This document shows positions 44,382-56,536 of a stretch of 64,000 nt of DNA, in pieces. The DNA lies in the NCBI GenBank assembly GCA_020744425.1, contig JAGMUV010000036.1, positions 434,001-498,000 of the forward strand, given 5' to 3'. The stretch's first letter is position 1. The number at the start of each line of letters is the position of its first letter. Below the pieces are notes generated by a model. It saw only the letters and a program-made list of their open reading frames with translations, was not told the DNA's origin and did not search any database. The position numbers and the translations under genes were made by a program. This DNA comes from Dactylonectria macrodidyma. Taxonomy: Eukaryota > Ascomycota > Sordariomycetes > Hypocreales > Nectriaceae.

Positions 44382-45166
44382 GGATCAGGGCGTTCCATCG
44401 GAAGATGATTGGTCAGCATCGATGCCTTACTCACGTATCACCAGTGTATTTAAAAGGCTGGCCTGCCGACACATCATAGCACTGGCTGTAACTTCTTTTC
44501 TATTTGACTTGCTTTTCCGCTCATTAGATGGCGAGTTGTTTCCAACTAGACAAGGAACACGGTTTCTCTCTCATGTTTAGCCTCTTAAAGACGCAAAGCC
44601 TTTGCTTCTTCTCTGAGTGCTCTGCACAGGGTCTTGGTTTACAGGCCTCGGTCTAGTCGTTATTTGTCGGATCACGTTCGCATTCTCCGGCAGAAGCTGT
44701 CCACTCGTCCAGCACGAGCGTACGAAGGGTCATGGCACGCTTGAGGCCCCTCAGAGCTTCCTGGGCAGGGCTACACATAGGCGAGGTACTGAAGTGGGCT
44801 CGGCGTGCAATGAAGGCGAAAATTGTGGATGTCACCGATGGGCCCCACAATGGAACGGCCGGATTCGCTTCTACCAATACTAACTTACACCGATGCCCTT
44901 TCGGAGCTACGGGCCTTTGTGGCGACGTTTTGAAGCATATCGATCGTTCTCTGCCGCCCCAGTACCGATCCTGCGGTCGACTGTATGTTGGTATTTAGGG
45001 TGGAGTGGACATTAGGTTCCAAATCAATGGTCAGAACATATGGGTCTACCGTTTTTTTGCCATCCTACCTAGCGATATGGTATGGAGCCGGCTCTGGTAG
45101 AAGCCTTTCGGGGCTGATGGAATATGTCTTGAACCTAATCAAGCGGGTGACGGTGTCCACAATCAC
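44382..45166. other. no recognisable gene
   Basis: 3' flank of the 799-aa gene. Short frames at 44617-44883 and 44732-44998 show no motif. Confidence 0.4.
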
Positions 45167-45595
45167 ATGGATGTTCATGCACTACCGCCTGGGTCCTCAT
45201 TAGAGAGGACGAAAAAGTTTTTGCAATTTGGCTTGGATTTGATCCGATCATCAAGCAACGGCAGCGGAGCAAAAGGCCATCCAAAGTCCTTCCCGTTCGG
45301 TAACCAGAGAAGATTCGAGGAGATGTGCCAGACATACCTGTTTTCAACGTACGGGAAATTTGGCGAGATGATGTCGGACAACTCCAGGCTCCCATGCGTT
45401 TCCCTGTCAGCCTTATACCAGAGCAGTCCCATGAGAAACAGCCTCACGTATGAGAACAATCCCCAATTACATCTCTCGATATGCCTCATCGACGACAACG
45501 CCGAGGTCGATAGCTTGAGCGAGTGGCTGCGGCTAATGCTTGAGGGAATCAAAGATGCCAAAGTTGAAAGCTCGTTTCGAGCCACCTTTCGGTAA
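45167..45595 (+). CDS. unrecognised open frame, 142 aa
   Basis: An uninterrupted frame with mixed, protein-like composition (FLQFGLDLIRSSSNG, LHLSICLIDDNAEVDSLSEWLRLML). It may be the C-terminal exon of a decayed gene whose upstream part is not visible. I recognise no domain. A minus-strand frame of similar length overlaps it, so the strand is uncertain. Confidence 0.2.
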   Translation: MDVHALPPGSSLERTKKFLQFGLDLIRSSSNGSGAKGHPKSFPFGNQRRFEEMCQTYLFSTYGKFGEMMSDNSRLPCVSLSALYQSSPMRNSLTYENNPQLHLSICLIDDNAEVDSLSEWLRLMLEGIKDAKVESSFRATFR

Positions 45596-47529
45596 TGGCC
45601 GGGTTTCTTCTCACGTGTTATAGTTAGTCATTCTCGATTATCACCCCTAAAACCAACACTCAAAGCCAACTTAGCCAACCGAAGGGAGTCTGCGCGTTTC
45701 AATCGACTGACTATAGAACTTCAAGAGGCTTTTTGGTCGTCCAGTTTGTCTACACAATAGATTACCTACGTTGAGCACATGAAGCGACCTGGATTACGTC
45801 TCCAACCTCCTCCATTGCTATAAACAGTTTTTGTGTGCCGACAGTCCCGTCGAGCTACACATCGTCACCTCAAGCGTCTTCTTTTTACTAACAAAGAGGG
45901 AGAGACTGGAAAAGTGTTTTATCATATAGAAACTGGCATCCCCATACTTTGACTATCTTGAGTACTAAGCCGATATTGGCTGATACGTGAAGAACCAGTC
46001 TTGGGCCTGGTGCTCCAGACTGGCATTATATGTAACATCACGTGAGAAAGGAGACCTTATGCTCCCGTCCTCAACTGTAGTCTTAGCTCGTCATCCATCT
46101 TTCTACATCTACATGACAACCTCACTTTATGTGACCTCCGCGATATATTCGCATCATTGGCTATCCTGTATACGATGAGACCTGCGGCTGGTGCTCATTG
46201 GAGTTGTGGCTTGATCTTAAGCTAAAGAGATGTCCACCTGTCCAATGCTCCTGGCGGGCATATCCTTCAGTCGTGGCGCGACGTCGAACAGAGACCCCTT
46301 TTACCCTATAGAAGCCTATCGCTCCGACCGGAGTGCGCAAACTGCCTATCGACGCAAGTATCCATCTTAGACGCAGCGCTTTGATGTCCTCTCCCATGCC
46401 TCACTTAGTATCTAGGGTTAGAAGACATGAAAACTTCAAGTCGGCGGTACTTGCTGCAAGTCAGCCCATCGTAGTCCCAAGAGTGTGGCGGTGACAGTCG
46501 CGCAGAGAGAAACCATCCTGCTCAATTCTGTGACTCTCTTCAATAAGACCATGCCACTTGTTCCACAAGTCGATGCCGACCCCGATTTCGCACTAGGCTT
46601 TTATCAAATCGTTTATGTGACGGTAGCGTGACCTGGAAGGAGACAGGACGATCCGTGTCGACTTTATCGCAGCCGACACTTATGTTATTACAGTCTTTGA
46701 GGTGGTACCTGGTAGCAATCATCTTACTAAGAGAGAGGCGTAGGTTCTCGGCTGTCATGTGACTTAGGGGCGAGCTAGGTTTGGGCGTAGGTCCCCCGTG
46801 ACAAAGCATATGCATGAATATTTTGGGTCTGGATAAAGTCGTAAGCTGGTATCCGAAAGCATCACAAATTAAAGATATGCGTTAGACATGAGACTTCCAA
46901 GCACGAAATATTCGTCTATTGTGCCAAACTGGCGCCAATAGAAAGCACTTGGCGAGAGAAATCTAGGTGGACTAGTTTTGGTTTACGTTACTTCCGTTCT
47001 ACAGAAGAAAATGGGCATGTCGAGATAATTATAGTGAGAGTAAGTTGCCAAGAGAGGCCTACCCCTATACCACGGCGCTAGAGGATACCTGAGCGCTCAC
47101 CTAGTCTCCCATAGCTACCCAAGTACCTCCTAAACGGCACCAGCCCCACCTGGTGGCTCCGAAGCTTGCGCTTCAGCCTCTCGCAAGCATGAAAATAGTC
47201 CTTACGGAAATTGGGAAATAGTCTTATTCAGTAGATGACCGTTGAAATTCTACAAAGCATTTAAACATATTGAAACCCCGGCTGCCTAAGCTAACTGGTC
47301 TAAGACCTACTCTGTACCTGCATTCTGTGGAATCTTCGACAGCTCTGGGCTGTTATGTGGCCTTCCATGAGCCCCAGGAAAAGCAACTTGAACTGTATTT
47401 GTTCCGTTCAGTTCGAATACTCCCGTCACTCGTTGGGCATGAACATGGTAGCACTACGGCCGATCTCAGTGAAAACCCCATTATGATTCCCAAACCATTC
47501 CAACCACTGGCTGAGGCTCTGGCCCTGAG
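45596..47529. other. no recognisable gene
   Basis: Only short frames. A block near 47055-47110 ('cctacccctatacc...gatacctgagcgctcac') resembles 5825-5875 and may be a shared repeat remnant. Confidence 0.4.
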
Positions 47530-48552
47530 CTACCAAAAAACCCCATGGCCACATTCACGGAAGTCAGTATTGGCTTGGAACGGCTCTGATACCATATCAG
47601 ACAATTCGTCCCCGACCTCCGATGACCTTGAGTCTGGCTGAAATGGGTCGGTCCATGTCGGCGGGGCACTTTCGATCTCAGGCGTTTGGATGCTCAAGGA
47701 ATCCATTTCACTTGTTCTTCCGCCGCTTGAGCACCTATGGTGTGGTGTGAGTCCGTTAGGGAGTTGAAAGGCCGAAGAGAGGGATAAGAGGCTATTGACA
47801 GACTTTCTCGCTTCGTTCGCGATGTATTTCTGGATGAGAACGCAGTTGCAGTCAGTATGCTGCAAGAGCTGGGTCTTTAAGTGGTAGATCTCGGAGGTCA
47901 GCTGGTCGAAACAGATTGAGAGGTATTGGTTCTGATCTTCCATGGCCTGCTCACGGGAGGCAAGTGCTGACGCTTCTTCCCGTTTGCGCAGACGACACTT
48001 AGTAGCAGCGATTCTATTGCGTTCGAGGTTGCGCCGTCGCCGGGGGTCCCTAGGAAGATCCTCGTCATCATTGCTCTTCCCCTTTTGCCTCCAACATGCC
48101 TTTAAGGGCTCTTTAGGTTTGACTTTGGATTTCTGGCCTTGTTTGCTTGGTTTCGGTACATTCGAAACGAGTGCGGAGGCACCGGTTTCTGACAGGCTTG
48201 AACCGTTTTGCGATTTCTGTTGGTTTCTATTTTCGCGTTCTACGGTCGGCAATGCTGTCTGGGAGGGTTCATACTCCTCAGGGGTCTTGGCTGCCATGGC
48301 ATATTGAGGTGTAGGCTCGAGAAACCCGAAATCGATCTCTGTCGAGATCGGGGAGGTGCCGATTTCTTCGTCAAAGAACGAAGCCACGGTGACTTGGTTC
48401 ATCGCTTGTTGATAGGCGATGTGACTTCGAGATGTGGGGGATGGAGGGGTCATCAAGCGTCCCGCCGCTGGTGCCGAGGCGATCCCGTCGAAGTAGGGGC
48501 CAAACGCAAAATATTCCGCCATCTGAGTGGACGAATGGTCGAAGGCCGCCAT
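47530..48552 (-). CDS. bZIP transcription factor, ATF/CREB-like
   Basis: A single exon of 340 codons from the ATG at 48552 (MAAFDHSSTQ). The upstream in-frame ATG at 48648 would add a low-complexity leader and is less likely. The basic region reads RRRRNLERNRIAATKCRLRK, with the Asn-Arg-Ala/Ala-Thr-Lys-Cys-Arg signature of ATF/CREB-class bZIPs. A leucine zipper follows, then HTDCNCVLIQKYIANEA, a Cys motif seen after the zipper in fungal Atf1/AtfA/Atf21-like factors (HTxCxC). The N-terminal half is Ser/Thr/Pro-rich with several SP/TP sites, compatible with MAP-kinase control; that is family knowledge, not shown here. Related factors regulate stress response and development. It has no transposon damage. 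Confidence 0.85.
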   Translation of the reverse strand: MAAFDHSSTQMAEYFAFGPYFDGIASAPAAGRLMTPPSPTSRSHIAYQQAMNQVTVASFFDEEIGTSPISTEIDFGFLEPTPQYAMAAKTPEEYEPSQTALPTVERENRNQQKSQNGSSLSETGASALVSNVPKPSKQGQKSKVKPKEPLKACWRQKGKSNDDEDLPRDPRRRRNLERNRIAATKCRLRKREEASALASREQAMEDQNQYLSICFDQLTSEIYHLKTQLLQHTDCNCVLIQKYIANEARKSVNSLLSLSSAFQLPNGLTPHHRCSSGGRTSEMDSLSIQTPEIESAPPTWTDPFQPDSRSSEVGDELSDMVSEPFQANTDFRECGHGVFW

Positions 48553-48648
48553 CGATGATCTTTCTGCACAGATGGGGGCCGAAAAAAAAAACAAAAAACC
48601 CTGGACTTCCCCTCCTCCTCTTCCTTCCGTTTGCCAACGAAGGAACAC

Positions 48649-49144
48649 GCAGGGCTGTAAGCTTCCCAGTATTGCTTATTCGTTTGCTGGACGGCGGCTG
48701 GGTGAACCGGTTATATCTGGATCAGGCGGGGCTGAGAGGCAATTGGGGCGAAGAGTAGGTCTGAAAGCAGATTTGATAGGTTAGGGAGTAAGCCGGCTTG
48801 GTAATTAACAAGTAGAAATTCATAAGCAGGGTTTTGAAGCAGGGGAATCCAAGAGAATGAGGTGATCGTGAGAGGATTGAGGGCGACGAGACAATCAAAT
48901 ATACATGGCATCTCGCAAACCACCAACTGCCAAGGTCCTTGACTCTCAAGCTATTAGAGCCTTGCTAAGCCCCCAGGAGGGAAAATAGACTTTTCCTATG
49001 AAAATCTCAATATTCTGCTAGGCTAAGGGGTCAATAAGCGCTCAAGTCAGAATCCACAGAATTCCGATTGGGCCACCCCAGCGGAATTGCTTCAGTTGCA
49101 ATGCATTTTCGAAACCCTGACGTGCCGGTGCAGCTTGTGCAACC
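48649..49144. other. bZIP upstream region, no other gene seen
   Basis: Between the bZIP start and the duplicated block. It contains a pyrimidine-rich stretch but no feature I can name. Confidence 0.4.
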
Positions 49145-50127
49145 GGAGCAAACAAAGTTGAGCAAACAAATATGAGCAAACAACATGAGTAACAAAATAT
49201 GAGCAAACGAGATGAGCAAACAAACCAATTTCTGGGTAGCAGAGTGGTGGAACCAGCATTTCTTTAGCGTACAAACATGACTCCTCGCTTCGTGCTGCCA
49301 AAAACAAGGGAGTCAAGGACGTATCGGGTCTGTGCATAGGTCTAGAGTTGCATCCAAGCCAAATTAGACGGCAAAGGCCGGGGCATCGGACTTGTGTGTT
49401 GGTCCTGTACTCGCACGTAATAGTCATTTAATCCATGCCGAGTCTGTGTTGGCTATACATGAGCTGTAAACCAAACACTTTGTTGGTCGCGGCCCGTAAA
49501 GGGCTAGAACTAATCTGGGATGTTTGTCTTGTTTGCACCTCCTACATGTGTTGGCCCGCGGCTAGTTCAGCTTTATGCAACTTGCTCTTGTTTGCTTTCT
49601 AGCACCAACTTCGTTTATCGGCTACTGCGCCCCACCACGGGCGGATCACGTTGGAGTGCAAACAACCAAAGAACGCTAGGCGAGTAAGTTATCGGACAGA
49701 AAGCAGGTAGCTTGATGGACTCCACAATACAAGGGTCGCCATTCGAGGTGGCGGACCGGTCTCCTGGACCTGCTCCAAAAGTTCCACAGAACGGTCGCCC
49801 TAGCTTGGCCACGAGCAATTGAGAGACTCCTTGGCACATCCCGGAAACCGACAGGGATGAACAATACTGATGGCGATGACTCGAACCGACCTCGGCTATC
49901 CTATGTTTCCCTTCAACAGACGTGAGCCCATGGTCGGTTATAAATCCCCTTCGCCTTTCGGCACCACATAATTTCATGAAGAGCAACACAGCGGGACTCC
50001 TTTCAATTCAACTGTCACCATGCTCGCCAACTTCCTGATCCTCTTGGCTTCGGCGGCCGATGTCCTCGCCTTGACGGCTAGGCCTATTTTCCCCATCAAT
50101 GGTGGTGGTAAGTCTCTGACCCTTGTG
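49145..50127 (+). repeat. segmental duplication, copy with the intact DUF3455 gene
   Basis: Matches 8668-9630 in inverted orientation over nearly 1 kb, including repeated 'gagcaaacaa' motifs at 49145-49220, the whole upstream region and exon 1. This copy is connected to a complete gene and is the likely source. Confidence 0.85.
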
Positions 50128-50773
50128 GGTTGAACTTCGTAAACTGACACCCCATGTAGGGGCCGAGCTACCTTCTCCTCCTGCCAGTGTAAACCTCACA
50201 CGCATCGTCCTCGGCTTTGGCATCCAGAATTACACTTGCACCGATGTCAACTCGGATCCCTCGGCCATTGGCGCTCTGGCAATGCTCTATGACATTACCG
50301 ACTTGTACCCCGGCAAGAGTCGCAGGTCTCTCAAAGCCAGGGAATGGGTCAAGCTCAGTTCGAAGGCTCTCAATAGCCACGACGTACCCCTTACTATGAT
50401 CCCCGGTGGCATAGGTGCGGACTCTGATCATCCCTTCCCCAAGAGCGCCCCTCTCAAACTCAGCGGCATGGCTTCCATTCCCTTTGTTGGCCACCATTTC
50501 TTCAACTCCAACGGAACGCCGACCTTTCATCTCGGCAGAGATGTCTTCTTCGGAAAGAAGCTCGCAGCTGTCAATGCCCCGACCTGCGCCGATGCCGGCC
50601 CGGATGGTACTGGAGCTGTTCCTTGGCTCTACCTTGGCGATGCTGGTAGCAGCGTTGGCGTCAAGTATGTCTACCGCGTTTTCACGGCCGGTGGAAACTC
50701 GCATGGTTGTGACGTTGTCGAAGCAGGTGATGATAGCACCTCATACGCTACAATGTATTGGTTTTATGGCTAG
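50020..50773 (+). CDS. secreted DUF3455 family protein, 233 aa
   Basis: Exons 50020-50107 and 50160-50773, with a 52-nt intron. The start MLANFLILLASAADVLALTA is a signal peptide, probably cleaved after ALA or LTA. The mature protein has the DUF3455 pattern: IVLGFGIQNYTC, AIGALAMLYD, PFVGHHFFNSNGTPTFHL, VPWLYL, VYRVFTAGGNSHGC and a final MYWFYG. Members are small secreted fungal and bacterial proteins of unknown biochemical function, sometimes misnamed malate dehydrogenase. Exon 1 and the promoter are duplicated in inverted orientation at 8668-9630. Confidence 0.9.
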
Positions 50774-50812
50774 GCTAGGCATGTGGCTAGGCTAGGCATT
50801 TGGCTAGACTAG
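50768..50812. repeat. GGCTAGGCTAGGCAT tandem repeat after the DUF3455 stop codon
   Basis: Three units of about 18 bp directly after the stop codon; the first overlaps the codon for the final Gly. Confidence 0.75.
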
Positions 50813-50819
50813 GCATATC

Positions 50820-51969
50820 ACTCGATCTTTGCCAGTATGACTAGAAAAACCGCTCTCGAGAAAAGAGGGGTCCGGAGGCATCCTAAACTGTTGGATAACT
50901 CAGGTATCCTGCTGTTATAGCAATTGCTCTTTCGGGCGGGTGAGACGTCAAAACCGTGATGGTTAACTTGGTGTTTTTACTTGATGTCTAAAGAACAGAA
51001 TCTAGGCTAGGTAATAGGGCCACGAAGTGGCCCTATATCTAGCAGGGAGGCACCTGCACGTGCCCTTACAGCTGTTACTAGCTGTGGTCTACACACGTGG
51101 GTGCCTACGATCCTGGCGCTAGCCCTGGCAGTGTTAGTGATATTCCAACATAAACAATACAATATCATCTTCGGATTGAACCCTATCAGCCTGATCGAAT
51201 TGACCGTATCGGATCCATCACTAAGCATATATATAATGACTTGCATGTAATTGATTATGTTTGACATGTGTCTGTTGTAGATGCATATTTTGAGGAGAGG
51301 AATATAATTAGCTTGCACGGAGTCGGTTCCTAGATCCTCCATGCACGCTGCTGACAGTCACCCAGTAATAAATAGTGCGTATCCGATGTTGGGACTGGTG
51401 AATATGTTTTTAAAAGAAAGCACTGAATTAATTAATAGCGATGTTTTAAGGATGCCATTACACATCAATAGCACAGCATCTGGTTTCTAACAAGTCGTGT
51501 TCAAAGTGCTGGTCGATGTAGCTCATGGATCCCGATCGAGCTACTCCAAGTACCGGTATCACCATAACTATCCTTATTGAAAAATTCGCAAGTGAGTCAT
51601 ACTATCGAGTCAAAAGGGGGTTGCACAACTTTTGTGAAAGGTAAAGCGACTAGAGATGAAATAAGGCGGTCAGCAAGGCAGAACCCCACCCAGTATGCTG
51701 AAGTTTCAAGCGAAGGCTCCTGGGAGATGAATGGAGAGTGATACACACGTGATGTCGTACGTTACGGATGAATTCAAGTTGTAGCAAATCTTCCTAAATA
51801 CAAAGCAATTCAAATTGAATTGCCTGCCTTACGCAAAACATGACGGCTGTATCGCAGTCATCTCGATCTCTTCATCGGTGCCCAGGGATGAGGCACGGCT
51901 TTGAGTCCAACTGCAATAGAGTGATATATGATATAAGCTAATGATCTCCTCGGTTTTGGTCACACACTA
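50820..51969. other. no recognisable gene
   Basis: Holds a perfect 10-bp-stem hairpin at 51014-51036 (ATAGGGCCAC/GTGGCCCTAT, loop GAA). A minus-strand TGTTGGAATATCAC string near 51150 looks like a copia LTR start, but a complete LTR could not be delimited. Confidence 0.4.
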
Positions 51970-53515
51970 GACGAGCTCGCATCTGCGCTTGTGAGTCTCC
52001 TACAATCAGCAGCAAAGGCAGCAGGCCGGCCTACGAGGAAGGGAGCACGCAACGCCCTTGCCGCAGCCGAATATCGGGCGATCAGGAGGCTTTCCCCTCG
52101 GATTCAACCAAGAAGTCCAACTAGCCAAACGAGATTTCCACCACGTGGTCCGTCGTGCCAAAAGGCTCTACAGGCGGAACCTGATCGACAGCTTTTCAGA
52201 TAGCAGCTCTGTTTTGAAGGCCGTCCGGTGGCTGAGATCACCAGGAGCCTTCCAACCGCCTCCACTACAAGTGGACGGCGTGGTCTACGAAACCCAGCTG
52301 GACAAGGCCAACGCGCTCCGGCGAGCTACTTTAGAGCGCTGAATAGCTGAAGACAATATTCAGGACCCCTGGATTCAGGTCAGCCCTTACAGAATGCTTC
52401 CGTTTTCGTAGGAAATCTCCCTAGAAGAAGCATAAGATGCGACTCTCTGTACTGGAAACGCATCCCTAGGAGCAGATAACATCACAGCCAAGCTCCTCAC
52501 AGCAGCATGGAATATCATTAGAACGCGCGTTCGCCGCCTCTTCGAGGGGTGCCTGGCCATAGGCCACCACCCGAAACCCTTCAGGGCGGCCGAGGTGGTC
52601 ATAATTGCCAAACCTGGACGTAGAGACCTGACGAAGCCGCGAGCATGGCGACCTATCTCTCTGCTTTCTTGTCTCGGCAAGGGGCTAGAACGGCTGGTTG
52701 CACGCCGTCTCGCGTGGGCATGCATTCACTATGGAGTCCTCACCCACAGCAAGTTAGGACGCTCCCAAAGAGGCCTGCGACAGACCTCGTAGCTACCCTA
52801 GTCCACGACATCAAGGAAGCATTTGCTCGCAAGAAGGTGGCCACTCTGGTCACGATGGATATCCAAGGCGCTTTCGACACTGTCCTGAGCAATAGACTGA
52901 TTTTGCGGCTCTGCGAATAAGGCTAGCCCGAACATCTCGCACGATGGGCCACATCCTTCATGGATGACCGATCTGCATGTGTCAGATACTAAAATGCCAT
53001 CACCCCGCTCTCTCCCCTCCAGTGCGGTCTCCCTCAGGGATCGCCGGTATCGCCGATTCTCTTTCTGCTATACCGGTACACAGAGCCCATCTACCGACTA
53101 AGCAACCCTCAAGGCCGGTTCAGCTATGCAGACGACACAGGCATCCTGTGCATGGGCGACACGATAGAGGAAACAGCGGCTGCGGCTTCAAGATCTGTCG
53201 AAGGAATGGTCCGCTGGGGCAGCCAGCTATGGCTTCGCACTTACCAGAACGACCTCTCCATCTGCGACGGCTCGGGCCGGCTTGGACCTGCCGAGGTCTT
53301 TGATGCTAAGGCCACAGGAGCACTGGAGGGCCTTAAGGCAGCCATACACCTCCCAGTATCAGCGACATGGGATATTGCAGTCTGTCTAGACAACTTGGCA
53401 GCTGCCACTTGCCTACGGGGCCCACCCCGGAGCAATATAGGAGATTTAACCTCAAGGCAACTATACGCTGCTCGCCGGAGTTCTCGCTCCTCCGGGCTGT
53501 TCTATACTATTTACT
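51970..53515 (+). pseudogene. second LINE family, reverse transcriptase relic
   Basis: Motifs occur in order but in shifting frames. WRPISLLSCLGK is near 52650, LVTMDIQGAFDTV near 52850 (catalytic Asp), CGLPQGSPVSPILFLLY near 53020-53060, FSYADDTGI near 53120 (catalytic YADD). An RNase H-like segment (DAKATGALEGLKAAIHL) lies near 53300, close behind YADD, so a large internal deletion is likely. Several stops and frameshifts are present. The protein is clearly different from LINE copies A and B, so this is another Tad/I-group family. Confidence 0.8.
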
Positions 53516-53520
53516 CATAG

Positions 53521-54456
53521 TAAGGTCCCTCTATGGGGATTTCGCTGCATACTACGAACGATTCAACCACGAGGATGCGCAAGCTCAAGAAATAATGAGT
53601 CCCAATTAATATTATGCGTAGGGGCTTCACCTGGTGCCGGCATCAGGTACATCGACATATCTTTGTCGAGATGGTAGTGAGGATCGCCTGTCAATGCGAG
53701 CGGAGAAAAGTAGTTCGCCATCTGAGTGAGGTCGACAACTCGTGGATGCGAAGCTGAGGGTATTTGTCCCATCCAGAAAGGATCTGGGCATGGCGATGCT
53801 ACTTGATACAATGAGGTAACGCCGGCAAGATGGTCAAGCCTGCTCGCACAGCCATTTGTTTGCACCCCGAGCCCGCTTATGACAACATCCTCACCACTTA
53901 AGATGCTGCTATATGCAAGCCGGTCTGACATCCTTGGGCATAAGGCAGCATCCAGACGTAACACCGACCTCCGAACCGGCTGAACTAACTGGAAGGTACT
54001 CCGCCCCCTGAATTCCTACCACACCTCGCTTAACGTGATCATGCTGGCATTACTCAGGCCCTTCGGCCTCTCCGTGCTGTTGGTCCGCTAGGCCGACATG
54101 ACGAGAGTCAGTCTTGTGATCATTAATCTACGCCTCAGCTCTGGCGGCCTCCTTTAGCCATTCTGCCAGTAAAGGGTGGGAGCTGCTAATGGTAAGGCAC
54201 ACTCTCTACTCCGCACCTCCCCAACATCCAGTTTATAACAACACCCCCAAGAACAGAGTATGAGGCATTAAAGCTATCTATTGCCTGCATAGCCTCAACT
54301 ACGCCGGGGAAACCACCGAAAGTAGACACCTAGTCAGCCCTATCCTGAAGCTATACCTAGCATGGATCGATACAACTGATGTAATAGTGTGGCATCATAG
54401 TTCCCCTATCACTGGCTGTGTTTACATATTCAGGCATCAAGGATCTCAGCTGAAGG
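53521..54456. other. no recognisable gene
   Basis: A minus-strand frame at 53964-53563 (MLRLDAALCPRM...) is open for 133 codons but has no motif I recognise. The rest is non-coding to my eye. Confidence 0.4.
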
Positions 54457-54921
54457 TTGAGTCGTCCTGAATTATTAAAGAGTACCTTACCGGACCCGCT
54501 GTCGCCTAGGCAATGCAGCACAAGTGTAAGTGCACGTCTCCTCTTGGCCATACCCACTTCGCCGGCCTTCAACGTACAGACAAGATGGGACCATGTTCAG
54601 GTTATTGACCGGTTTTACCACCGTGGCTGCGTTTGTTATCAGGATGGACTATTACGTCTCTGCCGGTCCGCACACCAGGTCTTCACCAGTCAGCCTACGC
54701 GGCTCTTCTTACATGGCTTCTACATCCGCGGTTCACTGATTGAACTTTGGGTCTTTGATCGATCTGGCCTCTATTATAGCGGCGAATCTGGGGCGACGAG
54801 ACGGGCTGGTGCTGGCGGACAATTTTTCTCAGAGCTGTGTCTAGCCACCCATCATTTGAACCTGGCGACCTACACATTCTTACTGATGTTGGCACTGTTG
54901 CCGTACAGAGACGACCATTAG
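54457..54921 (+). pseudogene. FunK1-type fungal protein kinase fragment
   Basis: The frame gives TRWDHVQVIDRFYHRG, then LCRSAHQVFTSQPTRLFLHGFYIRG, then LIELWVFDRSGLYYS. This matches the segment before the kinase core in fungal-specific FunK1 kinases (W..VxVIGxF, VFxxQPxRxFLHGF, ExWVFDRSG). After FDRSG the text changes character, and a different frame seems to continue the family pattern (EPGDLHILTDVGTV), indicating a frameshift. No catalytic HRD or DFG is visible. It is a decayed fragment. Confidence 0.55.
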
Positions 54922-54994
54922 AGGCAGCCTTGAAAGTAACATGCCCAACTCAGGATCTAGGACAATCCGGTCAGGAATGTCGCTATTATCCACA

Positions 54995-55835
54995 TCAATG
55001 ATTGCAGTTTGTGGTTTGACAAGAAACGTACAGCTCACGCAACCTGTCTGCCTCTGAGTTGGCCTCCTTTAGAGAGGGCCCGCCCCCTTGGAATGTCGGG
55101 TTCCAAGGGTCGTCAATTGTCATTTGCTGAGGCTGATCGGGATCTCTAATAAAACGAATAATGGGATTTCTAGCACGCCGTATTTCTTCGGCGGAAGGAA
55201 ACATGGGGAGCAGAGAATCGTACGTAATCATGAAACCCATCAGATCTTGATGTGGAGCCAACCCGAGGATGCCGACATTCGTAAATTGCATAGCCCAACC
55301 GCAAGCTGGACACAAGGGCTTCTCTCTGTTAGGCCACGGAGAGTACTTCTCATACCAGAGATCGCAATGGTCGGTTGGACAGTGATGTCGAAATTCGGAA
55401 GCTTCCGGAGGATAATAATCTTCCGGTACTTTCGAGAGAAACACTCTGAGCTCCACAAGACGAGGAAGCTCTAGAAAAGACTGGACTTTGAACGGCGACT
55501 GCTCTGGAAGAATGATCCTTTCCAGTAAGCAAATGGCCTCCTCCGGACCAACTAGAGTTCTCCAGGCGCGGGGAAGAATGGGCCACAAAGAAGGCGAACC
55601 CCAGGCAGCTAGAGTAGAGGGAGCGGCTTTCGTGGCAAACTGCAAGTAACGGGTGAGGCTTGATGTTGATCGTGTAGGTTCCGAAGCCGGCATGGAGGAT
55701 GTCGGGGGCAGCCAGCCTCCAAATCTTCCGACGAAGTTCGGCCGGTAACATAAGAAATCGAAGAAACCCGGTTGTAGGGCGATACGTGCCTTCGGGGAGT
55801 GGAATTGTAGACACCATCTTTGTACGTGCTGACAT
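54995..55835 (-). pseudogene. 2EXR-domain protein gene, frameshifted
   Basis: From the ATG at 55835 the frame reads FLRFLMLPAELRRKIWRLA and LLAVCHESRSL, the two hallmark segments of the 2EXR domain. This frame then loses sense. The second half (VGPEEAICLLERIILPEQSPF, LELPRLVELRVFL, CPACGWAMQF) is in another frame that runs to the stop at 54995. The change of frame lies near 55560-55620 and no GT-AG pair fits, so a 1-bp indel is inferred. Family function is unknown. It is the second 2EXR gene in the window, after the HNH fusion at 9976. Confidence 0.7.
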
Positions 55836-55959
55836 CGAGTCAATGTGGTGGGAAAGAACATGGCCCTGTAGATTCGTGCAAAGAAGCTTGAGCTTGGCGA
55901 TTATAATTGAGAAGTGCTTCGGCTATACTTATACCTACAACGAGCTGGTCCCGCTCTAA

Positions 55960-56214
55960 AGCTGTGACAGGGTGACCAATAGGAAAGGGAATCCGTATAG
56001 GGAAGGGCCCCTCAGGTGCGGGGAAAACGGGTAGGTCCGAGCGCTCCACCCTCCCTCAATGGGGTTCCGAGTGGCATGGGCGTTTTAGTAATGACCCTGG
56101 CCAAGCCCTAGAAAAGACCAGCTAACAAGGCCACGGGAGCCCGGATCAAAGGAATTATAACAGTTCAATGTGATGATTGCGGCACTTCCAAGATCACCGG
56201 CAGATCAGCCGCCT
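55960..56214. other. no recognisable gene
   Basis: GC-rich flank of the 2EXR relic, nothing seen. Confidence 0.4.
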
Positions 56215-56536
56215 GCCGCGGGACCTTCCAGCCGGACCCGGTCTAAGGCTAGCTATTGACTTCCCCGATCTGGAGATCCAGAGGGAAGGACTAGCCTGAT
56301 GTTAATAGCAGACCGCTATTCCGGTTACATCTGGGACTATTATTTGAAGACTCGGCTAGTGTTCAGGTTCCTCATAGGGATGAACATCATCGTGGAGTCA
56401 ACAGCCGCAGACACACCGGCCCAGAATGGCGGCGCCGAGCTTTCCGGCAAGGTCATGAAGTCTAGGGCTAGGGCCCTACGGGCCGGAGCCCAATTTCATT
56501 CCTTCTTTTGGGTTGAAATCTATCGAGCTGCTGAGC
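56215..56536 (+). pseudogene. Ty1/copia-type integrase fragment
   Basis: The frame reads MLIADRYSGYIWDYY (first catalytic region of the retroviral-type integrase core), then VESTAADTPAQNGGAE, the conserved PxxQNGxAE block, then FFWVEIYRAAEPI. The central part between the first Asp and the block is deleted, and the frame ends where Fot sequence begins. It is a short relic of a copia-like retrotransposon. Confidence 0.75.

Noticed and set aside
47270..47641. Plus-strand open frame overlapping the bZIP gene end
   Set aside because: The minus strand carries the clear bZIP product; this frame has no motif and is a shadow over its part of the overlap.
51130..51345. Possible copia LTR start (TGTTGGAATATC on the minus strand)
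   Set aside because: I could not find the other LTR end, a primer site, a polypurine tract or a target duplication.
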